A stretch of DNA of 9,983 nt. Origin: Dehalococcoidales bacterium (lineage in GTDB: Bacteria; Chloroflexota; Dehalococcoidia; Dehalococcoidales; ARS1013). The DNA lies in assembly GCA_030641585.1 (NCBI GenBank), contig DAOWHE010000060.1:1-9983 (forward strand), read 5' to 3'. The stretch's first letter is position 1, and each line of letters opens with the position of its first letter. Positions 1 through 6,219 of this stretch are shown one piece after another. A program made the position numbers and the translations under genes. The notes under the pieces were generated by a model, which was given only the letters and a program-made list of their open reading frames with translations, ran no database searches and had not been told where the DNA came from.

Positions 1-191
1 CGGCTGAAGCCAAAGCTTTGCTGGACTCGGGCGTGGCTTCGAAGGGCATGATTCCCAAGATTAGAGCCTGCCTGAGAGCCACATCTAATGCGGCAACTGC
101 CTGTGTCATAATAGATGGCAGGCAGCAGCACGCCTTACTCAGGGAAATTGAGGAGAGTGGTTCGGGCACAACAATAAAGGCTGCCCGTTAA
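1..191 (+). CDS. argB: Acetylglutamate kinase, C-terminal 63 codons (partial)
   Basis: This is the 3' end of the gene for N-acetylglutamate kinase, which phosphorylates N-acetylglutamate with ATP in the second step of arginine synthesis in the cytoplasm. The readable frame starts at base 3 and ends with TAA at 189-191. The translation contains GMIPKIRACLRA, matching the family's conserved nucleotide-binding GGMIPK region, then VIIDGR and HALLREIEESGSGTTI, which match the usual C-terminal IDGR...HALL.E......GT.I pattern. The stop falls where the family normally ends, so the 3' end looks intact. The feedback-regulation region, if present, lies outside the window. argD follows after 77 bases on the same strand, consistent with an arginine operon. 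Identification is secure despite the short piece. Confidence 0.93.
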   Translation, partial: AEAKALLDSGVASKGMIPKIRACLRATSNAATACVIIDGRQQHALLREIEESGSGTTIKAAR

Positions 192-203
192 GGGTAGCTT
201 GAA

Positions 204-231
204 GGGGCTTCGCCCTAGAGGGCTCAAGCCC
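204..231 (+). other. Two adjacent small hairpins in the argB-argD gap
   Basis: GGGGC (204-208) can pair with GCCCT (212-216; last pair G-U) around a TTC loop, and GGGC (220-223) with GCCC (228-231) around TCAA. Alternative pairings compete with these: CTTCG (208-212) with CGAAG (231-235), and CCCT (213-216) with AGGG (219-222). No T-tract follows, so this is not a standard terminator. It may be an RNA processing or stability site. Function is unknown. Confidence 0.4.
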
Positions 232-235
232 GAAG

Positions 236-260
236 GGTTGATAAATAATCTCTTAATAGG
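236..260 (+). repeat. Leader element copy 1, upstream of argD
   Basis: GGTTGATAAA at 236-245 is identical to 6186-6195 upstream of the degV-family gene, and the similarity continues as YAAYCTC and then ATAGG, with one single-base gap. The flanks can form a hairpin with loop ATAAA. In this copy several pairs are G-U where the other copy has Watson-Crick pairs. It ends 8 bases before the argD ATG and includes the likely ribosome binding site (AGGGTG, 258-263). The role is unknown. Confidence 0.45.
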
Positions 261-268
261 GTGTAAAA

Positions 269-1453
269 ATGAGTAACTGGCAGGAGTTAGAACATAAATA
301 TTTTATGCCCACTTTTGAGCGCATACCGATAACGCTGGTCAGGGGGCGGGGGGCAAGGGTGTGGGACGAGGATGGCCGGGAGTATCTGGACTTTGTAGCC
401 GGCTGGGCGGTTAACAGCCTGGGCCACTGCCACCCGGAGGTTGTTGGCGCGGTGACGGAGCAGGTTAAGACCCTCATCCAGGCTTCAAATAGCTTCTACA
501 CCGTTCCTCAGATTCGGCTGGCCGAGCTCCTGGTTAAGAACAGTTGCCTTAATAAAGTCTTTTTCTGTAACAGTGGTGCCGAGGCTACTGAGGGGGCGGT
601 CAAGCTGGCACGCCGCTATGGCAAGCTGCATCTGGGTGGAGCCTATGAGATTATCACTGCCAAAGGCTCCTTTCATGGGCGCACCCTGGCTATGGTATCA
701 GCCAGCGGTCAGTCTAAATTCCAGCAGCCGTACACTCCTTTGCCAGCCGGTTTTATCAATGTGGAGTATAGTAATATTGAGGCGATAAAGGCGGCGACCA
801 CCAGCAAAGTTTGCGCCGTGATGCTGGAGCCAGTGCAGGGGGAAGGCGGCGTCAACCTGCCTGACAATAACTATCTAGCCACGACACGTGCCTGGTGTGA
901 CCAAAAGGGCATTCTCCTCATCCTGGACGAGATTCAAACCGGCGTGGCTCGGACGGGAACCCTCTTTGCTTACCAGCAGTATGGTGTTGAACCTGATATA
1001 ATGACATTGGGCAAGGGTCTAGCCAGCGGCATACCAATCGGGGCGATACTGGCCAAGGACAGGGTTTCTGTTTTTGCCCCCGGCGAACATGGCTCTACTT
1101 TCGGGGGTAATCCGGTAGCCTGCGCTGCTGGTTATGCTACCCTTAAATTTATTATTGACCATGATATTGGCGGCAATGTCAAGAGAGTGGGCCAGTATTT
1201 CGCTACCGGGCTAAAAAGCTTGAGGCAAAAGTTTAAGTTTGTCACCGAGGTGCGAGGCCTCGGGCTGCTTCTAGCCATAGAGTTTAGCCATGATATTGCC
1301 CGACAGATGATGACAGCCTGCCTTGATGGTGGCCTATTAGTTAACAAGCTAAAGCCTAATGCCCTGCGTTTTATGCCGCCCCTTAATATTGGCAACAAAG
1401 AGGTTGATGAAGCGCTGAGTATCCTGGATAAGGTATTGTCCAGTCAACTCTAA
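269..1453 (+). CDS. argD: Acetylornithine aminotransferase
   Basis: This class III, PLP-dependent aminotransferase (394 aa, normal length) converts N-acetylglutamate semialdehyde to N-acetylornithine, with glutamate as amino donor. NSGAEATEGA (101-110) is the PLP-phosphate-binding loop, ILDEIQTGVARTG (218-230) carries the conserved Asp220 that pairs with the pyridine nitrogen, and TLGKGLASG (246-254) holds the Schiff-base Lys249. HGSTFGGNP (274-282) and RGLGLLLAIEF (329-339) are further family signatures. The ATG is preceded by AGGGTG at 258-263, a modest ribosome binding site. Related enzymes such as ornithine or GABA aminotransferases share these motifs; position between argB and argG makes the arginine role much the most likely. 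Some ArgD enzymes also act on succinyldiaminopimelate in lysine synthesis, which cannot be judged here. Confidence 0.95.
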   Translation: MSNWQELEHKYFMPTFERIPITLVRGRGARVWDEDGREYLDFVAGWAVNSLGHCHPEVVGAVTEQVKTLIQASNSFYTVPQIRLAELLVKNSCLNKVFFCNSGAEATEGAVKLARRYGKLHLGGAYEIITAKGSFHGRTLAMVSASGQSKFQQPYTPLPAGFINVEYSNIEAIKAATTSKVCAVMLEPVQGEGGVNLPDNNYLATTRAWCDQKGILLILDEIQTGVARTGTLFAYQQYGVEPDIMTLGKGLASGIPIGAILAKDRVSVFAPGEHGSTFGGNPVACAAGYATLKFIIDHDIGGNVKRVGQYFATGLKSLRQKFKFVTEVRGLGLLLAIEFSHDIARQMMTACLDGGLLVNKLKPNALRFMPPLNIGNKEVDEALSILDKVLSSQL

Positions 1454-1466
1454 AAAGGGAAGAAGT

Positions 1467-1515
1467 CTCCGTTAGGAGTTGCCTAAAAAACCTGAGCAGG
1501 AGCGACAGGCAATTT
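1467..1515 (+). other. Overlapping inverted repeats in the argD-argG gap
   Basis: Three mutually exclusive hairpins can form: CTCC/GGAG (1467-1470 with 1475-1478, loop GTTA), TTAGG/CCTAA (1472-1476 with 1482-1486), and a longer stem joining 1476-1484 with 1507-1515, with the TTGCCT/AGGCAA core perfect and two G-U pairs outside it. The longer stem encloses a small CCT/AGG hairpin. The structure ends 5 bases before the argG ribosome binding site. There is no T-tract and no leader peptide was recognised, so attenuation is only a possibility. Confidence 0.35.
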
Positions 1516-1520
1516 AGTTT

Positions 1521-1528
1521 AAGGAAGG
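1521..1528 (+). promoter_or_regulatory. Ribosome binding site of argG
   Basis: AAGGAAGG lies 6 bases before the ATG at 1535 and fixes this as the argG start. The protein then begins directly with the nucleotide-binding strand typical of the family's N-terminus. Confidence 0.75.
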
Positions 1529-1534
1529 TTTGAA

Positions 1535-2791
1535 ATGCGGGATAAAGTAGTACTGGCTTACAGTGGTGGGCTGGACACATCAGTAGCCATCAAGTGGCTT
1601 AAAGAGAAGTATGACCTAGATGTTATTGCTCTTACCATTGATGTCGGCAACGAGCGTGATTTCTCTACCGTGAGGGACAAGGCACTTAAAGTTGGTGCCA
1701 CAAAGGCACTGGTCAAGGATGCCAAGGAACTATTTGTTAACCATTTTATTTTCCCAGCGCTTAGGGCAGATGCTATCTATGAGGGGCAGTACCCTCTGGC
1801 TACTGCCCTCTCGCGCCCGTTAATGGCTAAACTACTGGTGGATGTAGCCCGGCAGGAGGCGGCTCAAGCTGTAGCTCACGGCTGCACCGGCAAGGGCAAT
1901 GACCAGGTAAGATTTGAGGTCAGTATTAGTGCCCTGGCGCCGGAGCTTAAAATTATGGCTCCAGCTAGGGAGTGGGGCATGACCCGGGAAGAGACCATTA
2001 ACTATGCAAAACGCTATGACATCCCGTTGCCGATAACTCTAGCCAGTCCCTATTCAATTGATGAGAACCTCTGGGGAAGGAGTATTGAGTGCGGCATCTT
2101 AGAAGACCCATGGGTTGAACCACCAGAGGAGGCATTTTCCTGGACAAAATCACCCAGGGAGGCTCCCGATGAAGCTAGCTATGTGGAGATTGGCTTTGAG
2201 GAGGGCACTCCAGTGGCTATCGATGGGCAGAAACTAGGTGGCGTTAGCTTAATTGGGTGGCTAAATGAACTGGCTGGCAGTCACGGTGTCGGTCGGATTG
2301 ACCATGTAGAAAACCGGCTGGTGGGGATAAAGTCAAGAGAGATTTACGAGGCACCAGCAGCAGTAGTCCTCCTTGAGGCTCACCGGGCACTGGAGGCTAT
2401 CACCCTGTCAAAATCACAGCTGCGTTTTAAGCAAAAAGTGGCCGCTGAGTATGCTGACCTAATCTATGACGGTCTCTGGTTCACTGCCCAGCATCAGGAT
2501 CTAGCTGCCTATATCACGAGCTCACAACGCTTTGTTACCGGAACAGTGCGACTAAAGCTGTTCAAGGGAAAATGTAGTATAGTTGGGCGGAAATCACCGC
2601 TATCACTGTATAGCTATGGGCTGGCTACTTATGATAAGGGTGATGAGTTTGACCAGAGTGCCTCTCCCGGCTTCATTCACATCTGGGGGCTGCCGGTTAG
2701 AACCCAGGTCCAAATACAGCCATTAGGCGAGGCTGAGGGGCCGTTAAATATTATGCAACCAAAGAAAACAGAGGAAAAGGAAAAGAAATGA
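1535..2791 (+). CDS. argG: Argininosuccinate synthase
   Basis: It joins citrulline and aspartate into argininosuccinate using ATP (giving AMP and PPi), the penultimate step of arginine synthesis. At 418 aa it is of normal length or slightly long. Residues 5-16 contain the P-loop-type SGGLDTS (10-16) of the ATP pyrophosphatase superfamily. EGQYPLATALSRP (83-95), GCTGKGNDQVRFE (116-128) and SIDENLWGRSIE (174-185) are hallmark substrate-binding segments. The C-terminal half is the usual synthetase/oligomerisation region. The last ten residues are rich in Lys and Glu (KKTEEKEKK), because the codons double as the purine-rich ribosome binding site of argH. The stop overlaps the argH start (ATGA), so translation of the two is probably coupled. 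Confidence 0.98.
   Translation: MRDKVVLAYSGGLDTSVAIKWLKEKYDLDVIALTIDVGNERDFSTVRDKALKVGATKALVKDAKELFVNHFIFPALRADAIYEGQYPLATALSRPLMAKLLVDVARQEAAQAVAHGCTGKGNDQVRFEVSISALAPELKIMAPAREWGMTREETINYAKRYDIPLPITLASPYSIDENLWGRSIECGILEDPWVEPPEEAFSWTKSPREAPDEASYVEIGFEEGTPVAIDGQKLGGVSLIGWLNELAGSHGVGRIDHVENRLVGIKSREIYEAPAAVVLLEAHRALEAITLSKSQLRFKQKVAAEYADLIYDGLWFTAQHQDLAAYITSSQRFVTGTVRLKLFKGKCSIVGRKSPLSLYSYGLATYDKGDEFDQSASPGFIHIWGLPVRTQVQIQPLGEAEGPLNIMQPKKTEEKEKK
2771..2780 (+). promoter_or_regulatory. Ribosome binding site of argH inside argG
   Basis: GAGGAAAAGG lies within the last codons of argG, 7 bases before the argH ATG at 2788. With the ATGA overlap it supports translational coupling and fixes the argH start. 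Confidence 0.7.
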
Positions 2792-4194
2792 GTCATATAC
2801 GGGGCCGTTTTCAAAAAGCCGCTGATGAACTGGCGGTTAAATATACCTCTTCGTTGCCCTTTGACTGGCGTTTATACCCCTATGACATTAGAGGTAGTAT
2901 TGCCCACGTCAGGATGTTGGCCAAACAGGGCATCATCTCACAAGAAGAGGCTGAAGTTATTACTGACGGGTTGGCATCAATTAGGGAAGAGTTAGAGCAG
3001 GGTAAATTTGAGTTCAAATTGGAACTGGAAGATATACATATGGCTATTGAAGCCAGGTTAGGGGAGCTGGTAGGTGAGGTGGCTGGTAAGCTGCACACGG
3101 CTCGCTCCAGAAATGACCAGGTAGCTCTGGATATGCGTCTCTTTGTTAAGGAGGCAATCTCTGAAACCCTGGCCAGCTTAAGGCAGTTCCAGCAGGCGCT
3201 AATCAGTCTGGCTGAAGAAAATAAAAGTGTGGTTATACCGGGCTACACCCATTTGCAGCCAGCACAACCGGTGCTTTTGGCCCATCATCTGCTGGCCTAC
3301 TTTGAGATGTTCCAGCGGGATGTTGAGCGGTTTTGTGACTGCTTAAAGCGAACTGACGTCATGCCCCTGGGCAGCGGGGCTTTAGCCGGTGTTACTTATA
3401 ATGTTGACCGGGAGTTTTTAGCCGGCGAGTTGGGATTTAGCCAGATAAGCCCCAATAGCATTGACGCCGTTTCAGATAGAGACTTCGTAATTGAGTACGG
3501 GGCCGCCGCCAGTCTGTGTATGATGCACCTCTCCCGGCTGGCTGAGGAGATTATTTTGTGGTCGGGAGCCGAGTTTAGCTTTATTGAGCTTGATGAGGCT
3601 TACGCCACGGGCAGCAGTCTTATGCCTCAGAAGAAAAACCCTGATGTCGCTGAAGTTGCTCGGGGTAAGACAGGACGTGTCTATGGGAATCTTTTATCTC
3701 TGCTGGTAACGATGAAGGCTTTGCCTCTGTCCTATAATAGAGATATGCAGGAGGATAAAGATGGTCTCTTTGATACCATAGATACGTTGCTATCTACCCT
3801 GGGGGTATTTACCGGCATGGTTAAAACCATAAAAGTTAAGGTTGAAAATACCGAGCGGGCGGCAAGTCAGGGTTATCTTTTAGCCACTGATTTAGCTGAT
3901 TATCTGGTAAGAAAAGGGGGAACCTTTCGCAATGCCCACGGCATAGTTGCCAGACTGGTAAGCTACGCCGTAGAAAAGGACAAATCGTTTGGTGAGCTTA
4001 GTCTTAGTGAGTTTAAGAGCTTTTCTCCCCTATTTGGAGAGGACGTCAAAAGTGTCACCGTAGCTTCATCTATCGCTGCCAGGGATGTCATTGGTGGTAC
4101 CGCGCCAAGGCAGGTAGAGAAGGCATTAGCCGCTGCCAAGAAAATGGTTAGGCCTGATTTTAAGAGGGTCAATAAGAAGTCAGGATGTTCCTAA
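2788..4194 (+). CDS. argH: Argininosuccinate lyase
   Basis: It cleaves argininosuccinate to arginine and fumarate, the last step of the pathway. The 468 aa length is typical of this fumarase/aspartase-superfamily homotetramer, whose active sites form from three subunits. The three conserved regions are present: HTARSRNDQVA (103-113), GYTHLQPAQP (152-161, including catalytic-region His155) and the signature GSSLMPQKKNPD (275-286) with the mobile-loop serines Ser276/Ser277. YNRDMQEDK (316-324) and the C-terminal domain with its AHGIVARLV segment (383-391) are also intact. The start is fixed by the 4-bp overlap with argG. The TAA stop overlaps the stop of the opposite-strand rpmB by convergence, so no terminator lies directly after the gene and transcripts may run into rpmB antisense. 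Confidence 0.98.
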   Translation: MSHIRGRFQKAADELAVKYTSSLPFDWRLYPYDIRGSIAHVRMLAKQGIISQEEAEVITDGLASIREELEQGKFEFKLELEDIHMAIEARLGELVGEVAGKLHTARSRNDQVALDMRLFVKEAISETLASLRQFQQALISLAEENKSVVIPGYTHLQPAQPVLLAHHLLAYFEMFQRDVERFCDCLKRTDVMPLGSGALAGVTYNVDREFLAGELGFSQISPNSIDAVSDRDFVIEYGAAASLCMMHLSRLAEEIILWSGAEFSFIELDEAYATGSSLMPQKKNPDVAEVARGKTGRVYGNLLSLLVTMKALPLSYNRDMQEDKDGLFDTIDTLLSTLGVFTGMVKTIKVKVENTERAASQGYLLATDLADYLVRKGGTFRNAHGIVARLVSYAVEKDKSFGELSLSEFKSFSPLFGEDVKSVTVASSIAARDVIGGTAPRQVEKALAAAKKMVRPDFKRVNKKSGCS

Positions 4195-4379
4195 ACAGCC
4201 TTAGCCAGTTTTCGTTGTGAGCGCAGGCATCTGGTGCACAGGTTGAGTCGCCTTTTTTGGCCGTCTATTATTAGAGTAGCTGGATGGATATTGGGTAGCC
4301 ACTGGCGATTAGTATGCCGCTTAGAATGGCTGACATTATGCCCGAATTGGGCTGATTTGCCACATAGGTCACATTTCAT
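4191..4379 (-). CDS. rpmB: 50S ribosomal protein L28 (bL28), zinc-ribbon form
   Basis: This 62-residue basic protein is a component of the large ribosomal subunit. It opens with MKCDLCGK and continues with FGHNVSHSKRHTNRQWLPNI, the typical bL28 N-terminal pattern. Two Cys pairs, Cys3/Cys6 and Cys48/Cys51, form the CxxC...CxxC set of the zinc-binding variety. The ATG (4377-4379 on the plus strand) is fixed by this N-terminus. No good ribosome binding site precedes it: the nearest G-run is too distant. A GATAAT box sits 8 bases before the start codon, so a leaderless or nearly leaderless mRNA is possible. The TAG stop shares bases with the argH stop. In Bacillus subtilis rpmB also lies opposite to and just before the yloU-yloV genes, matching the arrangement here. 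Confidence 0.95.
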   Translation of the reverse strand: MKCDLCGKSAQFGHNVSHSKRHTNRQWLPNIHPATLIIDGQKRRLNLCTRCLRSQRKLAKAV

Positions 4380-4387
4380 AGTCGTAT

Positions 4388-4393
4388 ATTATC
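4388..4393 (-). promoter_or_regulatory. Possible -10 box of rpmB
   Basis: On the minus strand GATAAT (5 of 6 matches to TATAAT) ends 8 bases before the rpmB ATG. No convincing -35 box is seen; a run of nine T lies where the upstream contact region would be. If used, transcription would start at or next to the start codon. Low confidence. Confidence 0.35.
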
Positions 4394-4397
4394 CCCG

Positions 4398-4426
4398 TTG
4401 ACTAGCAAAAAAAAATGGTGTAAAAT
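4398..4426 (+). promoter_or_regulatory. Sigma-70-type promoter of the fakA-degV-recG genes
   Basis: TTGACT (4398-4403; 5 of 6 matches to TTGACA) and TAAAAT (4421-4426; 5 of 6 to TATAAT) are separated by exactly 17 bases, the optimal spacing. The spacer includes a run of nine A (4407-4415). Transcription would begin near 4433, giving a leader of about 75 bases before the ATG at 4510. It is the best promoter match found in the window and lies only 5 bases from the possible rpmB -10 box on the other strand. Confidence 0.7.
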
Positions 4427-4509
4427 CTCATTGGTAATACTATCATAACTGGAAAGACTTGGCAAGGGTGAGGGTGAGGTGACAAGCATTTTCAAAAGGG
4501 TGGCATAAA

Positions 4510-6153
4510 ATGGAGCAAGCAAATACTATCAGTGGGCAAGACCTGCGGGAGATGTTTGCCGCGGCGACTAACTGGCTAGAAAAGAGTGCTTCAGATATAG
4601 ATGCTTTGAATGTCTTCCCGGTGCCAGATGGTGATTGTGGAACTAACATGCTGCTTACCATGCGTTCCACAATAGAGGAAGCCGACAGGGTTCATGACCG
4701 TGATGTTTCAGCAGTGGCTCAAGCTATGGCTAGCGGGGCACTGATGGGAGCTCGCGGTAATAGCGGCGTAATTCTGTCGCAATTCTGGCGCGGCTTGTCG
4801 CAGGGTTTGGCAGAAAAGGAAACATTTAACGGTAGTGACCTGGCTAATGCCCTTTTGCAGGCATCAACGATGGCCTATAAGGGGTTGAGTAATCCTGTAG
4901 AGGGGACCATTCTTACCGTGATTAAGGACGCCGCCGCCGCTGCACAGGCACAGGCTGCCAGTGGCAGTGATGACCCTGTTTCGGTTATGGAAGCGGCAGT
5001 TGATGCCGCCAGTGAGTCGGTGGCTAATACCCCCAGTCTTCTTGCCGTATTAAAGGAGGCTGGGGTGGTGGATGCCGGTGGGCAGGGTTTGTATACCATT
5101 CTGGAAGGTGCCCTACGTTACTTAAGAGGCGAGGCAGAACAGATGCAGTTCCGCAAGCCCCAGATGATTGTCAGTAATATACCGCTAACGCCACTTGCTA
5201 TCACGGCGCCAGAAAGATTAGCTGTTGATGAGATTCCTTTCGGCTACTGTACCGAGTTTATGCTTAAGGGAAAGGACCTTGAACTAGATCAACTCAGGAA
5301 AAAGTTGGCAAAGAAGGGGGAATCTCTGATTGTAGTTGGCGATGATGCTATGATCAGGGTTCATATCCACACCCTGGACCCGGGCAATGTTATTCACTAT
5401 GCCACCTCACTGGGCACCACGCACAATGTGAGCATACGAAATATGGATGAGCAGCGCCTGGAATTCCTGGAGATGCAGAGGGGGAGGGCGCCAGCGGTTG
5501 ACACTGCTATCATTGCCATAGTCGCTGGGGCTGGGCTTACTGAGGTCTTTAAAAGCCTGGGGGTAGCCGCCATTGTCCCTGGTGGGCAGACAATGAACCC
5601 CAGCACTAAGGATTTACTCCAAGCAGTAGAGGCGGTAGCGTCAGATAAGGTCATTATTCTACCTAATAACAAGAATATAGTGCTTACCGCCAATCAGATC
5701 CAGTCCCTGACCGCTAAGACTGTAAAGGTGGTGCCTACGGAAACAATTCCGCAGGGGGTGGCGGCGCTTTTAGCCTTTGACTATGAGGCTGAAATGGAGA
5801 GAAACACCCAGCTCATGGAAAAAGCAAAATCAGCAGTAAGGTCAATTGAGGTTACTCGGGCAGTCCGTTCCACCCAGCTTAATGGGTTAAAAATCAAGAA
5901 GAAGCAGGCTATTGGCCTGCTGGATGGAAAGCTGGTAATGGCGGCAAATAAGAACACCAGTGTTCTTAACGAGATGTTCGCTGTGCTAAATCTAGACCAA
6001 GCTGAGGTAATTACCATCTACTACGGGGCTGATACAGAGGAAGCCGAGGCACAGCAGGTTAATGCTAACATCTCCGAAAAACACCCTAACCTTCAGGTTG
6101 AGGTAGTTAAAGGCGGCCAGCCGCACTATAATTACATCATATCTATTGAATAG
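4510..6153 (+). CDS. fakA: Fatty acid kinase catalytic subunit FakA (YloV/DAK2 family)
   Basis: FakA phosphorylates fatty acids held by DegV-type FakB proteins, yielding acyl-phosphate for phospholipid synthesis. This protein has 547 aa, the usual size. The N-terminal DhaL-type kinase domain (about 8-205) shows NVFPVPDGDCGTNM (34-47), with the Asp residues that bind Mg-ADP/ATP in this fold, and GARGNSGVILSQ (80-91). DAGGQGLYTILEGAL (188-202) closes the domain. The middle domain has GYCTEFMLKG (245-254) and VHIHT (284-288); Cys247, His285 and His287 match the positions described as zinc ligands in S. aureus FakA. The C-terminal domain contains PGGQTMNPSTKDLL (357-370), a YloV hallmark. AAGGGTGG at 4496-4503 precedes the ATG by 6 bases. 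The next gene encodes a DegV protein, the expected partner. A dihydroxyacetone kinase role is unlikely given the full three-part architecture. Confidence 0.93.
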   Translation: MEQANTISGQDLREMFAAATNWLEKSASDIDALNVFPVPDGDCGTNMLLTMRSTIEEADRVHDRDVSAVAQAMASGALMGARGNSGVILSQFWRGLSQGLAEKETFNGSDLANALLQASTMAYKGLSNPVEGTILTVIKDAAAAAQAQAASGSDDPVSVMEAAVDAASESVANTPSLLAVLKEAGVVDAGGQGLYTILEGALRYLRGEAEQMQFRKPQMIVSNIPLTPLAITAPERLAVDEIPFGYCTEFMLKGKDLELDQLRKKLAKKGESLIVVGDDAMIRVHIHTLDPGNVIHYATSLGTTHNVSIRNMDEQRLEFLEMQRGRAPAVDTAIIAIVAGAGLTEVFKSLGVAAIVPGGQTMNPSTKDLLQAVEAVASDKVIILPNNKNIVLTANQIQSLTAKTVKVVPTETIPQGVAALLAFDYEAEMERNTQLMEKAKSAVRSIEVTRAVRSTQLNGLKIKKKQAIGLLDGKLVMAANKNTSVLNEMFAVLNLDQAEVITIYYGADTEEAEAQQVNANISEKHPNLQVEVVKGGQPHYNYIISIE

Positions 6154-6183
6154 TGGCGTATAGAGGTTGCTTATTAAGAGGCT

Positions 6184-6209
6184 GAGGTTGATAAACAACC
6201 TCGCATAGG
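6184..6209 (+). repeat. Leader element copy 2 with perfect 7-bp hairpin, upstream of degV
   Basis: GAGGTTG (6184-6190) and CAACCTC (6196-6202) form a perfect 7-bp stem around loop ATAAA, followed by ATAGG (6205-6209), part of the AGGAG ribosome binding site of the next gene. A second GAGGTTG at 6163-6169 could pair with the same CAACCTC, giving an alternative fold. The element matches 236-260 upstream of argD. There is no T-tract after the stem, so it is not a typical terminator. Confidence 0.55.
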
Positions 6210-6219
6210 AGACTATAGA

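Noticed and set aside
204..235. Rho-independent terminator after argB
   Set aside because: The stems are short and compete with each other, and no T-tract follows, so termination is not supported; an operon continuing into argD is more likely.
238..243. TTGATA as a -35 box for a separate argD promoter
   Set aside because: No acceptable -10 box lies 16-18 bases downstream, and the same TTGATA in front of degV is likewise unsupported; it is part of the repeated hairpin element.
1132..1398. 88-codon minus-strand frame inside argD
   Set aside because: Antisense to conserved argD codons with no domain signature; considered a shadow frame.
4465..4482. Purine-rich tandem hexamers (AGGGTG twice, then AGGTGA) in the fakA leader
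   Set aside because: Only two full units and one near-copy; it could be extra ribosome-binding-like sequence, but there is too little to call a repeat or regulatory site.
5397..5693. 98-codon open frame on the minus strand within fakA
   Set aside because: It is fully antisense to a well-conserved kinase gene, shows no recognisable motif, and has the Ser/Thr/Ala-rich composition typical of a shadow frame.
6184..6202. Terminator between fakA and degV
   Set aside because: The 7-bp stem is perfect but is followed by CGCATAGGAG and not by T residues, and it abuts the degV ribosome binding site.
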